Shown piece after piece: positions 52,673 to 63,783 of a DNA stretch of 64,000 nt. Under the pieces are notes generated by a model, which did no database searches, was not told where the DNA came from, and saw only the letters and a list, made by a program, of their open reading frames with translations. Position numbers and translations under genes: made by a program. This DNA comes from Channallabes apus (Eukaryota > Chordata > Actinopteri > Siluriformes > Clariidae): assembly GCA_030522415.1 (NCBI GenBank), contig CM060108.1:54104452-54168451 (forward strand). The letters are read 5' to 3'. Each line of letters starts with the position of its first letter. The first letter of the stretch is position 1.

Positions 52673-53461
52673 AATAATATGAATGAAATATCTCCAAACT
52701 ATATAATTGGTGTAATGTTACACAAAAAGAGTTTTATGTTGAAATACATTTGACAACTAGAAATGGTTCCTCTGTTGATTCAGAGGTCACTAGATGAAGG
52801 GCGCTGGACAAATGTAGTAGCTTTATTAGATGTCTCTCTTCATTTGTCATCATTTATTTAGCATTTTTATATGAAGCTTTTAAGTCTGTCATTGGTTTTT
52901 ACTAATTTTATAAATATAACTGTCAAACATTGGACATTAAAACTGATTACATTTAATAATTAATAGATTTTTACATAATTAATAATCATGATGTCTTACT
53001 CATGGAAGGCATTTTGTAAATAGTTTTCAACAAATTTTGATTGATCTTACCCTCATTGGTGTTATCGGTGAAAAAAGTAACAACAGTTTATGAATGTATA
53101 TAAAAAAGAAACTATCAATTAATTCTATTAAAGAAGAATTTCCAGCTAACAATGTTAATCATGTCTGAGATTTCCTTGTGAAGATTATCTATATATAGTA
53201 TTACTTGGTCAATGTTAATCAAATAATAATACATAAGATGTACATGAGAAAGAAGGAAAGTCAAGTTCATTGAAGAGCAGTGATGGATTAAATAGTCTTT
53301 TGGTAATCCACAGTGGAATATAACTTTTACGCATCCTGAGTTCATAATCATTTAGTCTAATTACTTGAGCTCTTTGTACGTCGCGGTATGTGGTTGTTAT
53401 TAAAAGTGATTAGACCGACTTTTGTGCTTATGCTTAAGTAGGCTTAAATTATTTGGTAATA
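52673..53461. other. No gene seen
   Basis: AT-rich DNA with only short unsupported frames. Confidence 0.5.
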
Positions 53462-54140
53462 CAGTGGCAAGGAAAAGTATGTGAACCTTTTGGAATGTCA
53501 TGGTTTTCTTTAATTTGTCTTAAAATGTTATCTGTTCTTCAAGTCAAGAGTATTGACAAATATAATGTGTCTAAAATAATAACACTAAACATTCTGATCT
53601 TCTATGTCTTTATTGAACACATTCATTTAATATTCAAAATGGTAGTGGGAAAAGTAAGTCAACCCCTGGTCATGGAGGAGTTGTAGCCCATTCCTCCTGG
53701 CAGAACTGTTTTACCTCTGTCATGTTCTGTGGACGTCTCATTGTGTGACTCTCTTGGGTTGAGGTCTGGGCTCTGACTCGGCCACGCCACTTTTGTTTTT
53801 CTGTTGTGGACTTGCTCTGGTGTTTTTGGTCACCGGGTTGTTTCTTTACCTCATTGATGAGTCTTTGTTGTGCCCTTCGGGTCATTTTGACTGGACGTCT
53901 ACTTTCTGGTAGAGTAGTCACAGTCCCAAAGTGTCTCCATTTGCTGTAGACTGGTGAATATCTTTGAAATCACTTTGTAACCCTTTCCAGGTTTATGTAA
54001 ATCAACAGTTCTTGCTCATCTGAAAGCTCTTGTTGGTAAAGCATGACTCACATGAACACATTCTTCTTGTGCAACTCAAAAAGTTTAAATGGTTTTAATC
54101 AGTTAAAGTAGCTCTAGTCTACACCTCCAAACTCATTATC
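53462..54140 (-). mobile_element. Tc1-like element remnant
   Basis: The left end CAGTGGCAAGGAAAAGTATG is a Tc1 terminus. On the minus strand 53670-53921 reads ESRRPVKMTRRAQQRLINEV and EVKQFCQEEWATTPP. The first is from the DNA-binding linker and the second from the C-terminus, so the catalytic centre is deleted. The right end is not identified. Confidence 0.65.
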
Positions 54141-54149
54141 TTAACAAGA

Positions 54150-54545
54150 CTCCTGGGCCCGTATTCACAAAGCTTCTTAAGCCTAAAAGTTGCTCCTAGT
54201 GATGAAATTCTAAGAAAATTCTTAGAATTATGGCATTTTCTTAGAATTTCCCCTTAAATTTAGGACTAAATCTTAGTAAAGATAAAAGTGATTCACAAAA
54301 TATCTTAGCCCTAAAAACAGCTCCTAAGATAAAAATGGTTAAGAGTAGAGAGGGGGACTTTTAAGAGGCTTAAGAGTTTCTATAGCAGAGGACAAAATGG
54401 CAGAAAGGAGAAATATTCTCCAAACACTGAACATAAAGCTAAAAGTAAACACTGCTACTGTACAATTTGATTCTCATGTTTTACTTCCTTCCATTGCTCT
54501 TGGATTGTTGGCTAAAGACCATCCAAAAAAAGCAACTTAAATAAA
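54150..54545 (+). mobile_element. PIF/Harbinger 5' end
   Basis: GGGCCCGTATTCACAAAGCT is followed by reiterated CTTAAG and TCCTAAG motifs, the typical terminal region of fish Harbinger elements. A short ATG frame near 54397 (MAERRNILQTL) matches the expected protein start only by general recollection. The rest of the element is missing. Confidence 0.5.
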
Positions 54546-55074
54546 CTGTCCTGTAATCATGTAAATTAGTAAAAGCTGAGCCATTTTGCTCCCATCAATC
54601 TGAAATAGATTAAAAGTAATAAAATCATTATGATAAATAAATGTAAGAACTTAAATATAGTAGATTTAATTCAGGGGTTTCCGGGGATCAAAGTGTGAAA
54701 AATATAATTTTCATGACAAAAAACCCAAGTTATAGGATGGTGTTAATGTGCCATTAAATGTAAAAGAAGGAGAATTGAGAGGAAGCATCTAGTGTAATGT
54801 GTGAGACATGCATTGAAAATACCACACACATGTCCGATCTCAAAACAGTAATCATGATGTAACCATCATTTCTTTCAATTGTGTAAAGCTGATTTGTGAT
54901 GATTACAATTGTTTAAAGTGCTATACAAATAAAGCTTTATTGAATAAAGTATTATGTTTAGCACCACTCTTTAGCACCAATTCTAACATCTATTATAATA
55001 AGTTTGTGTTAGCTTCTACTGGAAGTGTGCGCATGCTTCACATTTTGTTCTGTTTATCTGTTTTTCACTTGCAG
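54546..55074 (+). other. Intergenic or intronic DNA with L2 tail
   Basis: No coding signal. An L2-like 3' end (GCTATACAAATAAAGC) is at about 54880-54950. It ends in the TTTTTCACTTGCAG acceptor of the Ig exon. Confidence 0.6.
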
Positions 55075-55374
55075 GACCTGTATCAGCTTTCACCACTGTA
55101 AATGCAAAGTTTAATCAGTCTGCTGCTCTGTCCTGTAAACATAGCTGTTCTGGTTTGGCCAAATGGACTCTGTTCAGTGACCGAGATGATGTAGTGGCTG
55201 AATGTGATCAGACATCCTGCAGGTCATTAAAGGAGGGGTTTAACATGTCACATGATCAGTACCTGAAGGGGGATCTCACCCTCACCATCACTGCAGCTCA
55301 TTACAGTATGAGGGGTTTATACACGTGTCAGTGTGATGAGAGAGACATTAATGATGTGGATCTCAAGATCGAGA
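55075..55374 (+). CDS. Ig V-type exon, upstream copy
   Basis: A 300-bp exon with acceptor TTTTTCACTTGCAG and donor GTAAGT, phase 1 at both ends, the classic Ig-domain exon phase. It encodes about 100 residues of an Ig V-like domain: core Cys in ALSCKHSC, the following Trp in AKW, and the second core Cys in YTCQC, plus extra Cys (ECDQTSC) and two N-glycosylation sites (NQS, NMS). It is very close to the exon at 58447. Downstream, the second Ig exon is missing. Its last 30 bases and donor (TTCATATTTACACAGTACC to GGTACGTA at about 55450-55475) are fused to the preceding intron. It is either a pseudogene piece or an extra V domain spliced to 58447. Confidence 0.8.
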
Positions 55375-56004
55375 GTAAGTGTGTTTATCTGCTCTGTGGT
55401 TTATAAACCCTTACCGATTCAGGTTTAATGTGTTAAATCTTCATATTTACACAGTACCAGTAGAAGGTACGTATACAGTGTGGTTTGTATCGGTGTAGAA
55501 AATTCAACATTTATCAGAATAAACTGAATTTTGGGAAGCGGAAACATTGAGTACAGTTTTATATTTGCGATTTGGGTTCAGTGTTTCAAACTGAATTCAG
55601 CATGTGCAGTGTGATTATCACGACTATGATCTACTGATGGTCTTGTGGGTGAACATACAGAGAGCAGTTTGAGCGGGGTTAGGAGAGGGAACAAACCTGT
55701 CTGTGGACATGGACAAAACTACAGAAATGGTTGTTGATTTCATCCTCTGTTGTACATTAGGGCTGGGTCTTGTTCCAAACTTTTTATACTGATCATTTGT
55801 ATGATGGCCTGCAATCGGCCACACATTGAGCGGTAAAGTGCTCGTACTGTACATACTGTATACACACCTACACTCATGTACATCTACATACAGTATCAGC
55901 TTGCGCATGTATATGTTCTCTACTCGTTTTGTTTTATTCCCTTGCTTTGTATTTATAATGTATATGTATATTAATTTAACAGTAAGACACAGACATGGTA
56001 AATT

Positions 56005-56629
56005 GAGCTGCCAGTGATCCAGACTCCCTCTGCCCTTCGGACCTGTCTGATCCATCCTGGTGCCCGGTTTCTGGTTGGAGGTCTCACCGCATGGATGCCC
56101 CGTGTGTCTCTTTAGGATGCGTCTGGTGTCTGGGGATGATTCTCTATACTTAAAAGACGGTTCTGGCCTCGACTGGTGTGGTCAGCTGTTTCTCTGAGGA
56201 CTTGACAATTCGATAGTTCAGGACTGGAACTTTCTACAAGTCTATCTGAGTCTCGAATAACTACTGGACTCCATTTTACATCAAGTATTATAACATCAAT
56301 TAACATCAACTATTATAGCTGAACCTAACACTTAACACTATATAAATGCAGATCATTTCCTGCTATCTGTTTCACCCAGATGAGGATGGGTTCCCTGTCG
56401 AGTCTGGTTCCTCTCAAGGTTTCTTCCTATTACCGTCTCAGGGAGTTTTTCCTTGCCACTGTCGCCCTCGGGCTTGCTCGCCAGGGAATATCTGAACATT
56501 TTGATTCATACACATTCACATTCCATACAAACTTAAATAATTCTTTTGATTGTGTAAAGCTGTTTTGAGACAATGTCAATTGTTAAAAGCGCTATACAAA
56601 TAAAATTGAATTGAATTGAATTGAATTAA
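56005..56629 (+). mobile_element. L2 LINE 3' UTR (truncated copy)
   Basis: Matches the reverse complement of 45457-46080, including GACTTGACAATTCGATAGTT, GAGTCTGGTTCCTCTCAAGG and the AATTG-repeat tail. It contains no coding part and lies in DNA between the two Ig V exons. Confidence 0.88.
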
Positions 56630-56844
56630 ATTTCTTTAGATATGTATTTTCTTAACACCGTAACTAGTTGGAGTTCACAAATTCTCGTTTCTGTTGTTCC
56701 ACATGTTCTGTTATTGAGTTAATATTATTTATTTTATCTACGCCCCTTATTTTTTGGGCGGCATGATCCCTCAGAACATGACTTCAATACCAGTTTCTGG
56801 AAAAATACATGCAGTATATATGAAATTCCAATTGCAATTGATTC

Positions 56845-56995
56845 AATTAAATTCAATTAAATTTTATTTGTATAGCGCTTTTAACAATTGACATTGTCTC
56901 AAAGCACCTTTACACAATCAAAAGAATTATTTAAGTTTGTATGGAATGTGAATGTGTATGAATAAAAAATGGTCAGATATTCCCTGGTGCGACTA
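56845..56995 (-). mobile_element. L2 3' tail fragment
   Basis: Inverted relative to the preceding L2 end: ATTTTATTTGTATAGCGCTT then TTTAAGTTTGTATGGAATGT. The two tails face each other about 215 bases apart. Confidence 0.82.
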
Positions 56996-58446
56996 GTCTG
57001 ACCAGAGACAGAGTGTAACATCTTTCTTAGATATACAGAATATCAGCAGTAATATAAATCGACTGAACAAAGCGTTCGCCGCTCAATGTTCACCACCTGC
57101 ATGTTAACAAGACTCACATTCACTTTCTTTATTCTGCAGACTGAACCGTTCAGTTCATAGCTTACTGAAAACTGAGCGTGTGCAATACGCAGTGGTCGTT
57201 ACGCATGTTCATGCAGAGCACTGTTAATGTAAAAAAATTTAAATAACGTATAAACGGAAACATTAAATTGGGAATCTTTATATTAGCAGACACTGATGTA
57301 GCTCCTGTAATTCCTAAATACACTTCATTCATTCATTCATTCATTTTCTATACCGCTTAATCCTGTGTTCAGGGTCGCGGGGGTAAATACACTTCAGTTC
57401 TCTCTAAAGCTACACTCAAAACAATATCTAAAGTCACATTTAGTAAACACAACTGTGTTCATGCTAGCAAATGTTAGTTTAGTAAACATTAGCGGCTAAT
57501 CTTACAATCAAAGCCTTTATTTCATTTATTAATATGTGAATTCCGCTGGTGATGATTAAAGATTATACATTTTTATAAGGTTAGGTGAACTTGTATGATG
57601 AGAGGAAGAATCCATTCACAGTACTGTATGCAGTGAAGTGCTTATACGACCGCCAGTGACCTTAAAATCTAAATGATCAAAAGAAATAAAAAAAAAATTA
57701 GGGAATGGAATAAAGAATAAAATATAAAAACCTTTTTTCCACAATACCGACACTTTTTCTATATATTTCAGGATAATAAAACAGAGTTAATCATTTTGAT
57801 CATGTAAACATTTTTACACCTACAGTATGCAGCGCACAATGTAGTCAAGCTTCTCACACTGCAACATGCTGTGTGCTTCCTGGCTCACTGATGCAGAATA
57901 AATATATTCATTAGGTGTTGCATTTTTAGATACTCAGTGGTATCAGAAGCATTCTGTCAGTGCCATAAAACTATTAATGTTCGATACCCAGCCCAGCTCC
58001 TCAAACTCCTCAAACTCAAAAGTCGAGTCTGTAACATGACTAGAACTATATTGCAGGAAAGTTTTACATTTTGGACTAGAAGTTATCTAATCTCCATAAC
58101 TGATTAACAGGCTGTTAATGAGTTTAAGATGAGTCTGAAAAGTCACTCTCAGATGCAGTGATTATTATGGTCCTCCACATTGTCATCATTCTGAAGAACA
58201 ATATCCATGATATCTGATATTATTACTTATTGTCAGATCCTTGATGTTTTCAAGTGGATACCCCCCCCCCTCCAAATAAAGGTAAAAAGACTGTCGAAGA
58301 TGTGTGTTGTACAAAAAAAAAAAAATTTCAAGCCCAATGCGGGAAGATTAATGTTAATAAGAAGTGTCTGTAAACGTCTGACTGCATTTGTGTGTGCGTG
58401 TACAGCTTCACTTTTGTTTTTCTGTTCATAGGTGTCTCACTTGCAG
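56996..58446 (+). other. Non-coding DNA before Ig gene
   Basis: No gene is recognised. A short repeat start is at 57327-57384. A signal-peptide exon for the Ig gene was looked for and not found with an ATG. The hydrophobic reading just before 58447 lacks a start codon and is mostly the pyrimidine tract of the acceptor. Confidence 0.45.
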
Positions 58447-60399
58447 GACCTGTATCAGCTTTCAGTTCTGTAAAGGCAAAGTTTAATCAGTCTGCTGCTC
58501 TGTCCTGTAAACATAGCTGTTCTGGTTTGGCCAAATGGACTCAGTTCAGTACCCGAGATGATGTATTAGCTGAATGTGATCAGACATCCTGCAGGTCATT
58601 AAAGGAGGGGTTTAACATGTCACATGATCAGTACCTGAATGGAGATCTCACCCTCACCATCACTGCAGCTCATTACAGTATGAGGGGTTTATACACGTGT
58701 CAGTGTGATGAGAGAGACATTAATGATCTGCATTTCCACATTGAGAGTAAGTGTGTCTACCTGCTCTATAGATTATTAAGCCTGAATCACTAAGAGATTA
58801 TGTGTTATATCACATTTACATCCAGTGAAGATGTAGAGTGGTTTCTCTCCGCAGCCATGAGATCTTCAGTTGAGATAAACTCTGGTGAACATCTGCTGCT
58901 GGATTTGCACATAACAGGCCAAGTGAAGGTGATGTATAAGCCTGAAGAGTCATCAGATCCACATGGTGTAGAGATCTGCAGTGTGTATAGTGGATCACTG
59001 AACTGTACGGCTGAATACACGCTGAGAACATCACTCACTAACACCCTCCTGACACTGAGAGGAGTCAAGACAAGTGATGGAGGAGTTTATACAGTCAGAG
59101 ACACAGAGAATAATGAAGATCTTCATATTTACATAGTATCAGTGAGAGGTACGTATACTGTACGGTTTATGTTGGCATCGAAAACGTTACGTTTCTCAGA
59201 ATAAACTGAATTATAGGAAACAGTTTGTTCACAGTACTGTTTTATGTTTATGACAAACTGTGAATTTATGAAGATTCTGTTACAATCATGAACATGTTTT
59301 CAATTCCAATCAGTATTTAGTAGTGTGTGTGTGTGTGTGTGTGTACAGATAAGAGATCTCTACCACTATGGTTGATTATCCCGATAGTGCTGCTGATGGT
59401 GGCGATTGTTTTAGTGTTTGTGAGGATTCTGTACAAGAGGAGACCAAGTGAATATTTCCACAGTCGTGATTCTCAAAGTCCAGATCAAGACCACACGGTG
59501 AGTCAATCAGGACCGAGCCCACTTCGAATTAGGAAAACAATAATACTGTGTAAAATAGTACATGTTTCCTTCTGTAGTGGACATGAAAGAGTTAATGTGT
59601 TCTGCTTATGTCACATGTTCGTGGTGGAGAGTCACGGGTTACGCTGAACTGGGAATATTAATCACCTGTTCAGTTAGAGTTGTAAGGGAGAGGGGGTGAG
59701 CAGGGACGATGTATTCTTTGTCGACCAACATATTACAACTTTATACAACAAAATGTGATACCAACCGTCTCTACAATAAATCACAACATGGAAGAGAAGT
59801 TTTGCCTCACTGATGTTTTATTGTTGCGTCGCAAATGCATTGAGTTCTTGTTTTAGCCTCTCAGTGGCATTTGGTAAATAAAGAGTAGCTGCTACACATA
59901 TTTTAATATCTTATACATATTAATAAATACTTACTTTTGTAGTCTATATTGAGATAAGATAAGGTTTGGCTAACAGGCGCCCATTCAAAATTAGAGAGTG
60001 AGCTAATTGTTTATCCACAATCCTTCCTGCACGTGTTCAATATCACGATGATGTCATATTCCAGCCAATAAGAGGTTACAGAAGGGATCAAAGCAGCTGA
60101 TCAGAATCTGGAGGCGTGTACATTCTGACGACTTGTTTCTGATTGGCTCCTTTATGTGTTGATCAATGTCCATGTTAAACCATCACATGTTCTTTTGTTG
60201 TTTACATGGATCATCTCACATGTTGTTGTTGTTGGTCTTTCGGCTGCTCCCGACAAGGGGCCTGCACTACAACTTGGCAGCGGACATTTATCCGGGCTTG
60301 GGACCGACACTGCATCCAGTGACTGAGGTTTGGGCACTGGCTAGTTTATATTGGTATTATCTTTGTGCATGCATGTGAGATATTTACTGTACACACATA

Positions 60400-60461
<62 letters not shown>

Positions 60462-60956
60462 GCAATAATATACAGTACACTACTGTGTGAGCAGTGTACA
60501 GTTCTATATAATACTAAGATATAACTCTGTATTTGGTAATTAAACCTGAGGTGTTGAATCTACAGTTACAGAGACTATGAGAACTAGAACTGTGTAAAGA
60601 CTGAACAATACAACCCTTAACAACAAGGAATTCTCTACTGTAAACTATGTACTACGACTACCTAACAAACTCTGTTACATTTACCTTATGTTATTAATAA
60701 TTATAATAATAATAATAAACTTATGCATGTAATGATGAAGTTTACATATAATTGACAGAATCATCATCTCAATTCCCATCTAGAAGAATCGTGATTCATG
60801 TTTCAGCAAGATTCGTGCAGCCCGACTAATATTCAATAATGTCTACTTAAATGACTGTGTGTATTTTACCTTTATTACCTCCTACAGAGGCGTAGCACTG
60901 GAGCAGATGAACACCAGATGTTGAGGCAGAGTGAGAACCAACAGGGAGGAGACTGA
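58447..60956 (+). CDS. Ig-superfamily transmembrane receptor (exons 58447-58746, 58855-59148, 59349-59497, 60888-60956)
   Basis: Four exons with consensus borders build a type I membrane protein. Exon 1 (300 bp, phase 1-1) is a V-like Ig domain with SCKHSC, AKW and YTCQC. Exon 2 (294 bp, phase 1-1) is a second Ig-like domain ([30 protein letters not shown]). Exon 3 carries KRSLPLW, a transmembrane helix ([17 protein letters not shown]) and a basic stop-transfer (RILYKRR). Exon 4 ends the tail ([20 protein letters not shown]) at TGA 60954-60956. The intracellular part is about 50 residues without a clear ITIM, ITAM or TIR motif. It is probably a surface immune-type or adhesion receptor with unknown ligand. 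The signal-peptide exon is not identified. The intron between the first two exons is only 108 bp. Confidence 0.82.
58855..59148 (+). other. Second Ig exon of the receptor gene
   Basis: Its acceptor CTCTCCGCAG ends at 58854 and its donor GTACGT starts at 59149. Starting earlier (at the CCAG of 58833) would hit TAG at once, so this acceptor is preferred. A terminal Ala-to-Thr codon (A plus CC) is made across the junction. Confidence 0.8.
59795..59895 (+). repeat. Dispersed repeat, matches 63784-64000
   Basis: GTCGCAAATGCATTGAGTTC and TTTTGCCTCACTGATGTTTT recur inverted at 63795-63870 and direct at 63965-64000. It lies in the receptor's last intron. Confidence 0.65.
60407..60459. repeat. CA microsatellite
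   Basis: About 26 CA units in the receptor's last intron. Confidence 0.95.
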
Positions 60957-60962
60957 TGCTGG

Positions 60963-60968
60963 AATAAA
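60963..60968 (+). promoter_or_regulatory. PolyA signal of the Ig receptor gene
   Basis: AATAAA lies 7 bases after the stop codon, with two more AATAAA-like sites within 40 bases. This supports a very short 3' UTR. Confidence 0.6.
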
Positions 60969-61089
60969 GAGAGGGCTGAACAAATAAATTTATTGGAATA
61001 AATGAATTGAATCTGAATCTGAATTTTTTATTTTTACACCCGACCGCTGCACCTCCTGCCATATATGGTTCCCATTTATTTTCAAATGC

Positions 61090-61480
61090 AAAGCAAAACC
61101 GAGCGAAGACCATGAAAGAGCTTCACAAGGAGTGGAGTGAGGCTGGAGTCAGTGTATCAAGAGCCACCACACACAGACATCTTCAGGAAACGTTTACATA
61201 CAGTACAACTGTTGAATTCCTAGTATAAACCCACTCATAAACCAGAGACAACATCAGGGTCGTCTTACCTGGGCTAAGGAGAAAAAAGGGACTGGGCCGT
61301 TCCTCAGTGGTGCAAAGTTCCCTTTTCAGATGAAAGTAAATTCCATCTGGAAATTAAGATCGCAGAGTCTGGAAGGAGAGTGTAGAGGCACAGAATCCAA
61401 GCTGCTTGAAGTCCAGTGTGAAGTTTTCACAGTCTGTGATTTGGGGTGTCATGTCATTTGCTGGAGTTGTTCTACTGTTT
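61090..61480 (+). pseudogene. Tc1-like transposase remnant (different family)
   Basis: KTMKELHKEWSEAGVSVSRA (DNA-binding end) is followed by decayed blocks SYLG-GEKRDWAV, QWCKVPFSDESKFH (first catalytic Asp block) and a GVSCH-type block. Frames change several times. It is distinct from the two CAGTGGTG Tc1 copies. Confidence 0.72.
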
Positions 61481-61544
61481 AATCAAGTCACATTACGAAT
61501 AATCTATCAGTTACTGCATACGGATTCGCTTGATTGTGCAGATT

Positions 61545-61775
61545 TACTGTAAGTTTTTGGATCACTCCTTCAGCCAAAGCCCACAATCTTGGGGTAACTC
61601 TGGACCATCATCTGTCATTTTCTCCAAACATGTCAATTTCATCTTTACAACATCAGAAGAATCCGCTCATTTCTTTCTTCACAGGCTACTCAGGTTCAGT
61701 CCATGTTATTTCAAGACTGGACTACTGCAATTTACTCCTGGCAGGTTTTCCATTAATAATAATACTTATTATTTA
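61545..61775 (+). mobile_element. L2-like RT C-terminal fragment
   Basis: AHNLGVTLDHHLSFSPN and VISRLDYCNLLLAGFP are the LGVxxDxxLSF and LDYCNxLLxG motifs of L2-type RT, with the region between shortened. It is truncated on both sides. Confidence 0.7.
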
Positions 61776-62869
61776 GTAGTAGAAGTATATATATTTTAGT
61801 ACACATTAACAAACTCAAAAATGTTTCCTAGTCCATTGTGTAAATAGAGTTGAGATTCCTGGTGAAGTGTGTGATTAGTGCTTTAATTTGAGTTGGTGTG
61901 GGACTGTTTTTTGGGGTTTTGTAGGTGAGCATCAGCTACAGGACGCCTGTGGAGGGAGTGTCACAACAGCGTGGAGTGGAAAACACTTAGCAAAAGAAAA
62001 ATTAATTGACATTCATTGACAATCAGTCTATTTAAACAGACTGGCATGAAAACAGAAATAGTAAAATTAGTGCAGTGTAGTGTTGCATGTATACAAGTAC
62101 AACAGTAAAGGTATTGAGACAGGAAGGAGACTTTCTATTTTACCCCAATGTAATTAATAGCTGTCCTTTATTTCAGGATATTTAATCTTCTTAATAATTT
62201 AATCCAGATTATCACCGACATCTTTTACACCAGACAGAACACTGGGGAATATGGGATTAGTTTATGTTTTTAATGATTAATATATTATTTATTGTTAACT
62301 TAAGATCTGTTCAACTTGATCATGTGAGTTTTGTTCCTGTCTTTGTTCTTTCATGATTTACACGTGTCTATTCTTTGGCTCATGATGTTATGCTCTTGTA
62401 ATTTCTTTTTATCTTCCATCTTCACCTTTCAGCATTGACAGCATTGTCCTCCTACATGCTCACTATAAAAACCTGCTGTGATAAACGTTTGTTTATGCAG
62501 CTCTACTGTATAATAACTGCACACACACACTACTGAGACATGACGAGCATTACAGCATGACAAATTCATCAATTTATTTATACATGTGTGTAGACTGGTT
62601 AATTATTCTGTTTAAAATAAAGAGGATATTTATTGCTTCAGTCAACTATTTTTACAATTTATACAGAAATATGTTTGTCTCTCTCTCGCACACACACACA
62701 CACACACTTGCTCAAATTCTCACTCACTCAACATCTCAACTCTGTTCTTGCTCAACCTAAAAGAGCACAAACAAATGTATTTTAGAGGAACAAAAAGAGT
62801 AGTTTGCTTTAGAAGCTACATAAACCAAGTTTAGACTTGTGTGAATTACAACAGAAATTCTTTAAATTA
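61776..62869. other. No gene seen
   Basis: AT-rich non-coding DNA with a CA run at 62692-62707. Confidence 0.5.
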
Positions 62870-63396
62870 ACCGGTTCAGCATAGGGACGAGTCAGTAGGT
62901 GCAGAGGGCAGATGAGGTCTGGATCACTGGAAGCACAGGAGCAGCATGTGTAGCTCCAACCATCATAAAGCTGAATCCAGCTGGAGCTGGTCCTTCTCTG
63001 GACGCCTCAGGAACCTCGCAGGGTCGGCCTTTGTCTACTGAAGCTGGCAAAATCTCCCGAAGCCTCGGGATGGGTAGAGAAATACAGAACAGATGGGGAG
63101 AATTAGCGTAGTTGCCATTCGGTATAGGTGTACTGGAGTATGAGATTATGGGATGAGTTATGTGTATGCCAGATTAAAAAGATGCGTCTTGAGTCTACTT
63201 TTGAATTGAGAAACCGTGTCTGCTCCCCGAACACTGTCTGGAAGGCTATTCCAAAGCTTTGGAGCTAAATATGAAAATGCCCCGCCCCCTTTTGTAGATT
63301 TTGAAATTCTGGGAACCACCAGACGTCCGGAGCTTTGTGATCATAAAGCACGTGGTGGATTGTAGCGTATCAGAAGACTGGTTAGGTATGTGGGAG
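62870..63396 (-). mobile_element. L2 LINE ORF2 end and 3' UTR fragment
   Basis: Nearly identical to 34305-34835 in the same orientation: the [19 protein letters not shown] region, FKSRLKTHLFNLAYT-type end, then 3' UTR. The AATTG tail is missing. It stops abruptly against mariner sequence at 63397. Confidence 0.85.
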
Positions 63397-63402
63397 CCGT
63401 CT

Positions 63403-63650
63403 TCCACTGTGAAGACTGCTGATTCGTCTCAGGGTCGTACCAGTATACCAAAGTTTCCTCACGGATAATGATCCTCGACATGAAGGACGGGTCATCCACA
63501 GCATGCTAACGGAGTCCTTGGCAGATTTTGACACGATGTTCCTTCTGTTTCTGAGTCAGCAGCCTGGGGACGAACAGCGCATGTTCAAACCACATCTGAG
63601 GATCACCTGGACTGTTCTGTATGACACACAGACAACGGCGGCCTTATGCT
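63403..63650 (-). pseudogene. mariner transposase fragment
   Basis: The minus-strand reading gives QVILRCGLNMRC, RLLTQKQKEHRVKICQ (after frame change), DDPSFMSRIIIREETLVYW and YDPETNQQSSQWK. This matches the mariner block around the first catalytic Asp (GDETW), here degraded to REETL. Stops and shifts are present. It is a different superfamily branch from the Tc1 elements. Confidence 0.72.
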
Positions 63651-63783
63651 GCTATCTGTTGGTGTATTACATACTGTAACTAATCTAAAAATGTGCATAT
63701 ATACCAGCGTTTGTAGAAATATTTAAAATGTTAAAGCTATAAATAATCCACTTAGCTTTAGTGTAATAAACTAATTGTAGCGG

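Noticed and set aside
51888..55374. First exon at 51888-51914 spliced to the Ig V exon at 55075
   Set aside because: The donor ends in phase 0 while the V exon needs phase 1, and the nine residues are not a signal peptide.
58392..58446. Signal peptide reading (hydrophobic [11 protein letters not shown]) just before the Ig V exon
   Set aside because: It has no ATG and coincides with the pyrimidine tract of the splice acceptor. The upstream copy lacks the same reading.
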